Shown one piece after another: positions 49,055-58,627 of a stretch of DNA of 64,000 bases (its first letter is position 1; every line of letters begins with the position of its first letter). The DNA is taken from assembly GCA_964017195.1 (NCBI GenBank), contig OZ024897.1, positions 11,069,451-11,133,450 on the forward strand, written 5' to 3'. The notes under the pieces were generated by a model. That model saw only the letters and a program-made list of their open reading frames with translations. It was not told where the DNA came from and searched no databases. A program made the position numbers and the translations under genes. The DNA comes from Siderastrea radians (lineage: Eukaryota; Cnidaria; Anthozoa; Scleractinia; Rhizangiidae).

Positions 49055-50830
49055 AGAGTTGGTCAAAGCTAAATTGTCATGCTTTCAGACTCAAGAGAAA
49101 CCAGAATAGGTGTTAACAGACTATTTAGTGACAGGGTTCCCACAGTCAGGGAAAAGTAAAGGAATAGCAGTTATCTTTCAAGGTCAGGGAAACCTCAGGG
49201 TATTTTCTATCACGTCAGAGAAATTCTACATTCTCTTATTTTGTGAAACTTTATTTTCAGTTAACCAGATATATATTTCTAGATATGGGAAGGCCTATAG
49301 TTGTAGAAAGTGTCTAGTAGTGATTTGGTTTTTATGATTTCATACCATAGAAGCCATCATAATGGTCATCCTTTGTTGTCAGGGAGAAGTCTGTGAAAAG
49401 ACAGGAATTGATTTTGTCCTGATGGGTAGTAACCTGGGTAACTAAACTAAGAATGTTTGTTTTACTGGTTGATCACTGTTTGATCTTTTCAACATGAGAA
49501 AAATTCGAATTTTGTTAAAATGCTTTGTCTGTAAATATTAACATAATTGTCTATCAAAATTCCCAATTTTTTTATTTGGAAATACTTTAGTGAAATAAAA
49601 AGAAATAAATATATCAGAAATTTCATTCTCAGGAGACAGGACTGAGAAAGAATTGAAGTCTTTATAATTATGATATATATGCACAACATTATGATTCATC
49701 AAGTGTACCAAATCGACAACCATCATATCATGGAACAAAGGTAAATAAATGTTGTCACTTGTAATAATTATTTTCAGCATTAAAATGGATGAGAAACAGA
49801 GATTTTTTGACCTTTTCTTGTGTGAATGGGAGTATTCTGTTACTGTGCAAATCCAGGAGCCACGAACACTAGAATTATTTCTGGAATATTCTTATGTTGT
49901 GAAGTAAAAGCCAATCAGCTGCTAGATAAAAAACCACAACCTGTAGCAATAATTAGGTTTGTGGCTTGCAATTTTTTCTTGTGGTTTGATCTCCCATCTG
50001 ATTGGTCATGTGTTCATGGTTGTTGGATTCGCAAAGTAAAACTTAATTTTTCACCCCCACTTCATTACCCAATATCAAATCAAAGTGTTCATGGTTTTTG
50101 GTTTTGCACTTCATCAGCCAGTACTACAAAATACAGGCTATAGCCCCCATATCATACTTATAAGGCTATTGACTCATCAGTTATGTTCCCTGCAATAAAT
50201 AAGCATACCACAGACCTCCCTGAAATGTTTATTGTGAAAACATTTTCCACTTGCCAACAAAACAACCTTTTCAAAGTAGTGCATGCCCCGGACCTATAAG
50301 CTGCACTTTACAGTATGATGATAGCCCCAAATATTTACAAATGAGTTTACCGGTAGTCAAGAAAAAACTTGTAGGTTGAAAAAGTGCTTTGCTTTAACAC
50401 TAACTTCTCTCCAACTGTTTCCAGACTTATCTAGTTGACATGTTACATTGGGTGGGTGGGGGGGGGGGGGGGAGAGAAGGGAGGGCATTTTTAGGTTTTC
50501 TTTTTTCAATAAAAACTGGTAATGACAAATAGGCCTTCAATCCCCATTTCCAATGGAATGGAAACACCAATGAGAATGTTTCCTTACTTGTCACAGCCTC
50601 CAAGCAAACTCTCTTGGACGGGTTGGGGGAAGAGAGCTTGCTGGCAGGCTATAGTGACCATTCACATACTTCTTATTAGCCCTATGCATCATAATACATT
50701 GATATTTCAAAGCGAATTCACTGTCACTGATGGGCCTTAAAAGAGCAACATGACAGAATCTTTTTAGAATCTTGGGAAAATACTAATTTTGTGAGGAAAT
50801 AAGCGCAAAATGCACTTTGTTTCAATGCAC
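49055..50830. other. Intergenic core of the TTAA transposon
   Basis: This stretch separates the 3' ends of the two convergent transposon genes. It is AT-rich with a G-run at 50452-50474. I see no coding region, RNA gene or inner inverted repeat in it. Confidence 0.5.
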
Positions 50831-51989
50831 CTATGAACGGCGAAGGCCCATGTAATTGCCATCTGGAGCTGGAGAAGCTTGCCTAATGGTTGTAACTACA
50901 CAAGACGGCAAAATTTTTCGATTCCGCCTTCCAAGTTTTCCATATTTCCACAACGTGTACTGCCGGTATGCGGCCTTCCGGTAACTTTGAGTGGAGTAAT
51001 CAGGCTCATCTACACGGATGTCACACCTGGCTCTTATTGCCAACTGCAAAACTTCCCGATCTAAACAGGTGGTGTTGAACATTACATAGGAAGTAACACA
51101 GGTTCTTTTCTGGTAGCAAACAGTTTCCTGCTCATCCTGCATCCTTCGGCACACTCCACAATGTCATTTTCCGGTTCTGGCGGCTCTGACTCTGGATCAT
51201 TTGCTCCTGTTAGTAGATCTCTGGCGTATTCTACACTGCCACGGCCTTGGCTCAGTACCCTGATGAGAAGGGTTTCCTTTTCAACCTCTGATAGCTTCTT
51301 CACAAACTCCTATCGTATAAGACAGGAACAGAGAGACTTCAGCTACAAACAATTTGTAAGCAAGTGCCAATTTTTCTCGCTTGCGTGCGATAATTTGTAC
51401 TAAACTAATGCTTACCTTTATTTCATTCTCGGACTCTTCTACAGCTCTTCGGTGGCGTGCATATGCGCTCGGGTTATTGAACACAGGCTGGACTTCAACG
51501 GCCCCATTTTTGCAGGCAGCTTTGCTCGTTCCACACTGACAACTCGACGTGCATTTGGAGTCTGCATTCCGACACGGGCAGCCTGTCGACCTCGCACTCT
51601 TCTTTCGGCTACATGTGTTTTTGCAGCGGCAAACCTACAGTGCCAGAGCCAGTCTCGTTTGAGTTAAAAAAAAAAAACATCGGAAGAAATGCATATTCTT
51701 ATTTTGAAGCGGAGAAATGTAAAGCTGGGATGATTTCTTACCACACGAGCGACAACAGCGCTGCTTGGTCCGGCGACTGAATCACGGCGAGCCGTGGTTC
51801 GATTCGGCTCACGTTCACTGGCGATCCGTAAGCATCTACAGCAGGACGTTCTGCGTATTCGTCTCCACTTAAACTGTCGCCAGTGATATTTAGAGCTTCT
51901 TCGCTATCGCTCATTTCCAGTTGCATCCTTTCCGCCATGTCGATGAGAAGAATCTCGCGCGCTAAAGGACAAATGAAAGCTATACCCAA
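50831..51989 (-). CDS. CXC-type cysteine-rich plus P2X7 intracellular-domain protein in the TTAA element
   Basis: Three exons are visible: 51742-51989 (acidic N-terminus with MAERMQLEMSDSEE), 51416-51634 and 50831-51309. Exon 2 reads VCRCKNTCSRKKS...GCPCRN...KCTSSCQCGTSKAACKN, with twelve cysteines in paired C-x-C spacing, like the CXC (tesmin/CRC) metal-binding class. Exon 3 has a helical linker (EFVKKLSEVEKETLLIRVLS), then CGVCRRMQDEQETVCYQKRTC, TTCLDREVLQLAI, YRKAAYRQYTLWKYGKLGRR and NRKILPSCVV...PAPDGNYMGL, matching the C-terminal zinc-binding ballast domain of P2X7. No channel part is present. A one-base frame break occurs near 51165 between EPEN and HCGVC, and another frame change is needed near 51820 to reach exon 2 in phase. 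A role in DNA binding or transposition control is inference. Confidence 0.72.
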
Positions 51990-52508
51990 ATATGGGAAGA
52001 ATACAACGGTGTCCCGGATAATAACAATAACAGAAGCGCGCGTTGCAAACTGGGTGGGTCAGACTCTTTAAGCCAATTAACGCTTTCAGGTAAAATTCCT
52101 TCCTCACGGGCCGTCGTATTGTTGGTCTTGGTCAACATAAATAAAGTTTGAAGCGGTGCAAATTTGAAAGTATTTACTCAATCAGGACCGCCACTGATGT
52201 CCAATAATGTTTTAGAACTGTAAAACTTTCCATATTTCTACCACGACCGAATTTTAAACGAGTTACAATTAGCTTACGCTGTTTTAAATTAGCACGAAAG
52301 AAAGTGAACAGTGACCGCGCGATCGAAGTCCCTCTTTAGCGCTCACAAATGGTCCTGTTTGTAAAAATATAACTGCAATTTTGTGCTCAGAGGAAATGTT
52401 AGAATTCACGATATTTTATTGCTTGTGCATTTGGCCCAGATAGGAAAAATTGCCAAATTAAAGGGATGACTAAACTAATTAACTGAGTATATCCATTGTC
52501 TAATTTAC

Positions 52509-52849
52509 CTGATGCGTATATTGGTGAAGTTTGACCTCGTTACTGTCAAATTGTGCTTGTTCTTTAAAGGAATCAGTGGGTTATCTTCCTCATCTGCAAA
52601 ATGAATCCAGTTAGCTCCCAGTTCTACCTTCATCCCTGCAAACGACGCCTGCTTTATTCGTCCGCCAATGTAATCTTGTCCTTCCAACACAATAAAGTCA
52701 GTAATTTCTTGGTCGTGCAGGGTTTTCGCTGCTGTGATTCCTGCAGCACCAGCTCCTAGGATTATAACCTTTTTCCTTTCTAGGGGAGCTGTGGCTACCA
52801 CAGCAAAAGTTAAGCAGAGAAAAAGCAGTGATGCTTTCATCGCCGACAT
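52509..52849 (-). CDS. Flavin polyamine oxidase, exon 1 (signal peptide and FAD-binding fold)
   Basis: The exon begins MSAMKASLLFLCLTFAVVAT, a typical signal peptide; the second Met (residue 4) is an alternative start. It is followed by KKVIILGAGAAGITAA, the Rossmann GxGxxG motif at 32-37, the acidic residue ending strand 2 in VLEGQDYIGGRI (Glu56, with Arg64), and VELGANWIHF. It ends at 52509 with AG|GTAAAT, phase 2. The matching acceptor is at 24163, giving FTNIRIR-NDAGVDITDM across the join, where I recall family members having FTNY-x-x-YN-x-x-G-x-DVT. The intron is therefore about 28.3 kb and holds most of the mobile DNA in this window. Confidence 0.88.
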
Positions 52850-53027
52850 CTTACCGTGCTGTGTGATGCTCGGAAAAGCATAGAAAGGCGTGGCGCTTTG
52901 TTGATTTGCCTATTTGCATAACTTCAGCATTCACCCAGCCTATTCAAAATATGCAATAACAGGGGTGCGTCACGCAGTCACGCAATCGTTAAAGAATAAA
53001 GAAACGTTCCAATGCAGTTCCTACGGA

Positions 53028-53525
53028 ACCCGACATCTGAGTTGTCAAAATCCGACATCCGAGTTGTTTAAAAAATCTGGCATCCGAGTTGTTTGAAATC
53101 CAACGTCAGCCGAGTTGTTTTTAAAATTTTGACATCTTAGTAGTCTTGTGCATTACCTTGTTCGGATTTCATGAGCCATGAACAGACTGTGATACCATTC
53201 TGCAAGTACTCATACAAGTTCTGTCTGAAAAACAATAGCTTCAAGTATATATTCCTACTGAAAAAGGATACGATTTAGTTGTGTAACTTGTGTCCTCTGT
53301 TTCTTAGTGGTGGTGTATATTCCGGTAACGTGCATCAGTGAAACCATTAGTACCGATCAGTACGATCAAGATACTCAAGATGCTCAAATAAAAAAGTAAA
53401 AGTGTAGCTTTCATTTTGTCCATTTTTGCAAGCCCTCGTCGGATTGTATCAACTCGGATGTTGGATTTTAGCAACTAGGATATCGGATTTTAGCAACTCA
53501 GATGTCGGATTTTCGTAAAGCGGAT
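53028..53525. repeat. Foldback with inverted arrays of CCGACATCCGAGTTGTTT
   Basis: The left array (53028-53140) has four diverged copies of CCGACATCCGAGTTGTTT. The right array (53440-53525) has the complement repeated three times (AACTCGGATGTTGGATTTTA and variants). The middle is unique. It may be a non-autonomous element with subterminal binding-site arrays; exact ends are not defined. Confidence 0.55.
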
Positions 53526-53796
53526 TCAACCGAAGCTATCCGACATGGTTGGATACAACTTTTTTGTACGAATGTCAGATAGCAATCCACCTTTCTTCAA
53601 CACTTCTAAAGGGGGCAATATACGTAGATACCTTTTCTCCCAATGTTTTAGCCTTTTTTCGTAGTTATCTCCATGAGATTTCGTTCAATCCAAAAATGCC
53701 ATAATAGGATCTTAGTACGAACTCCCAGAAGTCTGAAGGAATTTTTTTCGCGATTTTCAAACTGAACGTAAAGAAAAAGAAGGATTAGGGGAATTG

Positions 53797-56203
53797 ATGA
53801 ATTTTAAGAAAATTGAAAATTGTTATGAATTAAAGGTGAGTTAAATTAAAATGTACAGTTAATAATTAATAGATGGACACCAAAACAGTCCACAAACAAA
53901 GCCAAGTGCTCTTACGTGGGAATGGACTGTCTGGGGGTGTATACAAAAGTTTAATCCTTCTTTTATTTCTTTCTTGAATTTGATCCTATTTCCTAAAATT
54001 TCACGTACATTACCCCCATAAAGTTAAACAACCAACGCTTCTGATATGCTTGCAGTTATGCTGCGTTTGTGCATCAGTCTCTAGTGAAGACCACTAAAGC
54101 TTCACACTGAACCACTGACCTAGATAGTGCCGTTTGTGTCTTTTTTTATATGATATGACAAAGAGTACAGAAAGAACTGAAACAGCTGCAGACTCTAAAG
54201 CCTCATGGAATTGAAGTGAGCGTTCCATCTGACAGCCTTCAAATATGGGAAGCTACGGTACCTGGCCCAGATGAGTCTCTCTACAAAGGTGAGCCGGTAA
54301 TCTTTTTCTTGGGAATTTTTCTGCATTTTAAGGAAAACGTGTGAAATTAGTGTAGAAAATAAGTGGTGGTACTCGTTTTCATGCAAGCTGAGAATTGCAA
54401 GCAAAAGCGGAATCCGAAAACATTCTAAACTTTGTGCTTGCACTTATAGTTGTCGATGTTTGTATGGAATCTTATACTTCCTTAGAAAAAGAGGACAGAC
54501 GTTCCGAAAACTCAGTAAAGAAACTGAAAAGATTGGATGCATCTTTAATTCTGAAATATCCTGTACCTTAATGTTTGATTATCTTTCAGGAGGACGATTC
54601 AAAGTTCAAGTCTATTTGCCGTATCCTTTTGACTTAATTTGTTTTAGCTTTTAACAAATAGCCTGCGTCGCAGACGTAAAATAACGCTGGTAAAATTTCG
54701 TCCGTCACGCAGACTATTAACAAAGCGATCCTTAATTATCTCACGTCTTTTGAAGAATTTCGATGCAATGATGCAATTTCATGTCATTTGGACATCCTTG
54801 ACAAAATATTAACTGTTATCCAGTGAAAATTATCCTCTTGGACCACCTACGGTAAGTGTTAAAAAAGAAAGAAAAACTTAGAGCAATGTAAAACGAAAAA
54901 GTTGCATGGCTCATAGGAACATTCGTTGGTCCTCTCCCGGAAGAAGTTGCTAAGGGTTACAATCTTTTACTTGTTCATTTTTCTGTCACGTTGATTTACT
55001 TGGTTCTGTCAAGGTGATTATACTCGATAAAAGACGGTCTGAAAAGCGTGGGCTAGGAAGAGACCTCTGAATGAATTGTAATTAAGACCCTTTTAAACGA
55101 GTTATTTCATTCGTACAGGAGTTACTCCCCTGGGCGAGGTTTAGGCCGGTGTCTGGTCATTTTTCCCTTGGGTGCTTACTTTTGAACTGGGTGACATGAG
55201 TTTATTGGGGATATTAGTCATCCCTTCCTTAATCACAGGGACGAAATTTCTTCCCGAGATGAAAACCACGTAAACGCAAAATGAATTTTTTTCTCGGATT
55301 AAAAAAAAAAAAAACAGTTTCAGCCGGTGGTTTAGCCCTGGAAACAAACTGTTTTTAATTTCAGTCACCCAGCCGATCTCCCCGAAGAGAAATGATCCCG
55401 GGGAGAGAGGCAGAAATAAACCCCTTATACAATAAATCGTTTTCTTTATACAATGTGTTTCCTCAGACAGAGTAGAATTAAGGACAAACGGGTGCATGGA
55501 AATGTTCTATCCGTTTGTCTTGGGCCTAAAACTGAGATGATTATGAGAATTATGAATAAATGCATGCGGCTATTCAGTCCATGTTTAGTTCCACTTTCTG
55601 AAGAGAAGGACAATTTTTTCATTCCTCCACCTTTGTAGGGTCTAATTAAAAAAGAAAAATTGATGTTTTCTTTGCGTCAGAAAACCTCACCAACTAAGAG
55701 TTGGTCAGGTTTTTGCTGTGAGTTGGCAACTCGCAGCCTTGTATCTCGTCCTGACATGAAATTTGAGAGAGTTTGGAGAGGATTTATGTGTGCAAGAGGG
55801 AACCGTTATGAACTCGTCACAGTATGAAAGTCGAACTGGTATTATGTAAATCCCTTGACTTGATAAGCATTGTTTCACGGAGATAAGTTAATATAAACCC
55901 TTTGTGCTTCACTTTTTTAGGTCAATAACCTCCACTTCTCTTTGTTTTACGCAGGTTCGTTTTCTGTCTTCAATCTATCACGTGAACGTGAGCCCAACAA
56001 CCGGTCACGTGTGTCTAGGATTTCTGTCAGAAGAGAACTGGTTACCAACTCGCTGCGTGCAAGACATATTGAGTGGTGTTTTCTCCCTGCTCATCAGACC
56101 TGAACTGGAGAACGCCGCTGACCAGGCGCTACTGCAGGCGCATAATCACAACAGGGCGAATTATGAAGCTAAAGCCAGGAAAAGCGCAAAGAACGCTCGA
56201 TAG
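53797..56203 (+). CDS. E2 ubiquitin-conjugating enzyme-like gene
   Basis: Well-supported exons are 54171-54288, 54590-54620, 54824-54851 and 55955-56203, with phases 1, 2 and 0 agreeing. The product reads KELKQLQTLKPHGIEV, LQIWEATVPGPDESLYKGGR, FKVQVYLPENYPLGPPTVRF, then SIYHVNVSPTTGHVCLGFLS, which is the UBC fold with the active-site Cys in GHVCLG. The canonical His-Pro-Asn tripeptide is HVN. About 140 residues are certain. A possible first exon at 53797-53835 (MNFKKIENCYELK, GTGAGT donor, phase 0) would complete the N-terminal helix and give about 154 aa, but this is uncertain. The donor after YLP (GTATCC) is weak. The C-terminus is basic (NYEAKARKSAKNAR). Partner E3 and modifier are unknown. 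Confidence 0.75.
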
Positions 56204-58627
56204 AAGTCCTCGTATACTGAGGACTGGGGACAACAAATACAGTTTCGGCGTGCTATCCACGCAATGATACCAGCCAGTAGCATCATTGAACCCCACTGTA
56301 ATTTCCTCTGTCATTACGTTGCCGAGGTAGTTTGAATATCTTGTGTTAGAAGCTTAATCGGCTTTCAGTTAGTTTTTACTGCAACCACTGGAATGTAAAA
56401 CACTTCACCAGTAAAGTTCCTACTGAGTGACTAAATGACCGACTTACTGCCTGACTGAGTTACTAAGAGTCACAATCTTTCATCTTTCTGTCGCTTTGGT
56501 TTTCTTGGTTCTTTAAAGATGAATATGCTCAATAACCGCTGACCTGAAAAGCGTGCGCTAGGAAAGAGACTTTCTGAATTGATTGTAATTTTACAAGAGT
56601 CATTCCACTCCATTGACGGTTCTATAAGTCTCAATTCTGCGTCGTCATAGTAACTGATCCTTTTCGGGATTTCCCGTTTCTTTGGTGGTGAAGAATCCAT
56701 ATGATCAGAGATCACAAATCCGGTTTCGGATTCTCCCAAGAAAACACACCTTAGTGTCGTGAACTTAGCGATTTCATATTATGCCTGTGTCATTAACTGA
56801 ATAAAAGATTTTCTCATATATTCACCAGGCTTAAAATTCACCATCACATTAATCAAAACAAAAATAATTTTCTGAATCCCTAGGCCGGCAATTCTGAACA
56901 AATATCGAATACTTTCAGAACGTTTGAATTATAAGCCTTTTCGTCGAAATCCTTTCAAAATTTGGACTACCGGGCATTTACTCTTGAAAGATTCGTGCCG
57001 AGCTGCTGGGCATCCAGACGCTACCATAAGAAAAACTGATTTACAAGTTTGCCGTGTGGGAGTACGAGGAGAACAGTCATTAAGTAATACTGATCTCATT
57101 TAAGCTAAAAAGGAGTAAAAAGTAAAACAAGAAAAGAAATAAAAAACAGGAAGAAAATACCCGTTAGTCCAGTAGACCAGGTTTACCAGAAAATCTTATA
57201 AACTTTTGCAAATTTGAAGAATCTGAAGTACATCAAGTACATGTGGTAATTTCCTGATCACAGAAAAGTAAACAACAGTCCCCATAAGCAAACCCCAAGT
57301 TTATTGTCCGCAATCAAATGTTTCAGAACGATTCTATATACATGCATGGTATATTAATATATAGAAGTATAAGGCTTATAATAAACTGAGATGACACTCA
57401 CATTTAAATATCTGTTTTCAAACGGCGTTTCCCAGGCAACGTATCAATTAAGTTTTGATTGAATTATACATTTATATCTTCCCAACGTCAGTCACATTTC
57501 TCATTTGACCGTACCGTATACAGGACATGCCATTTTAAACACATTTTGTCGTCCTTTGACGGTCCCGAAATTTTAATTATTCTTGATATTTGCCCAGTAT
57601 ACTATATTAAAATTACAAAATCAACAGAAACGTTTCGACAAATAACTAAATTGACGAGTAACTGTCAAATACTTGCAAATCGTTAATCCGGCCCAGAGTG
57701 GAAAGAGCGTAGTTCATAGTTGACTCTAAGGATAAAATTAACTTTCGACTTTATGGAACTAAAAAAAATGGTAAATCAATTTTTAACGTCATAGTGTAGG
57801 GAGTAGTCGCCTAATCTCTCGAGCCAGGGGCTCATGTGTAAACACTTGACGTCCAGGTCGAATTGGAATTTCGAAGTGTTGGTTTTTTTGGAGGGAGGAA
57901 AACCGGAGGACCCGGAGAAAAACCCACGGGGCAAGGAGAGAACTAAAAGTGCAACCCTTCAAATGAAAGCTATTTAGTAGTACTTTTTGCGGTGCTGCTT
58001 ATTATGCTGTTCTGAGAGTTGTATATGTTGTTCTCTGTGGAACATACAGTTACCATTCAAACAAATGCTGCTAAGCAGTGCTTTCTTGTGGTGTCCATTT
58101 TCATGGACTACCAGGTTGTTCCAGGTTTTTGAGACTGTGGATGAAATTCTAAAGTGTGACCATTCAAATGAAAACTGCTGAGCAGTAATTTCTTATCGTC
58201 CTCGGGGGGGGGGGGGGGCATTATATTCTAAAGTGTGGCCCTTCAAGTACTGTCCTGTGGTGCTCAGTTTATTACGCCGTGCAAGGTTGTTACAGCTTAA
58301 GTTTGTGAAGCAAATCCTTAAGTGTGCCCTTTGAAATGAAAGCTACTGAGCAGTACTTTCCTTTGCTCCAATTTATTATGGTGTGTTAGATTTCTCTAGC
58401 ATTTCAGTGCGTGGAATAAAGTGGCCTTTTAAATTAAGAAAACTAATTACTGAGCTGAATTTAGAGAGATGTAGGAGGAAAGATCCAGATAACGTCTTTA
58501 CTGATGCCTTTGATCAGCTAGGAAGATGAAACGCGTCAGTTATCGGTTATCGCGGAGGTTCATTGTACGAGATGTGTTGCACGTAACCGAACAAACCCAT
58601 ACGTAGTTCGCTACCCACAAAGGTTCA
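56204..58627. other. Convergent intergenic region between E2-like and GH63-like genes
   Basis: This holds the 3' flanks of both genes, a minus-strand copy of the short GATCATATGGATTC repeat (56690-56760), and the tandem repeat at 57945-58430. No other gene is supported. Confidence 0.45.
57945..58430. repeat. Degenerate tandem repeat, units of about 100 bp
   Basis: About four to five units each contain CCTTCAAATGAAAGCT, GAGCAGTACTTTC, GGTGCTCA, TTTATTATG and AAAGTGTG motifs in the same order. A G-run lies at 58205-58218. Confidence 0.6.

Larger units (their letters stand above)
45700..52067. mobile_element. TTAA-flanked DNA transposon (Kolobok-like) with two convergent genes
   Basis: The ends are a perfect 17-bp inverted repeat, AGAGTCTGACCCACCCA at 45700-45716 and its complement at 52051-52067. 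Each is bordered directly by TTAA (45696-45699 and 52068-52071), the target duplication of piggyBac and Kolobok superfamilies. Beyond 17 bp the ends differ, apart from a shared GCGCGC-containing stretch. Inside are a spliced plus-strand gene (45963-49054) resembling an uncharacterised transposase-like family, and a spliced minus-strand gene (50831-51989) for a cysteine-rich/P2X7-tail protein. They face each other across a 1.8-kb non-coding stretch. Both genes carry frame breaks, so this copy is probably inactive. The AG start and TTAA favour Kolobok over piggyBac, but the superfamily label is inference because the catalytic core of the transposase is missing. Confidence 0.8.
24164..52508 (-). 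other. 28.3-kb first intron of the polyamine oxidase
   Basis: The interval runs from the donor at 52508 to the acceptor at 24164. It contains a tRNA-Glu-like SINE, a 575-bp tandem duplication, two retrotransposon copies, several hairpin elements, the 38-42 kb triplication, and the 6.4-kb TTAA transposon with two genes. No other host exon of the oxidase is needed, because exon 1 joins exon 2 in frame and the protein length matches the family. Confidence 0.75.

Noticed and set aside
53028..53525. CRISPR-like array of regularly spaced repeats
   Set aside because: Repeats are diverged, irregularly spaced and inverted between sides; the genome is eukaryotic.
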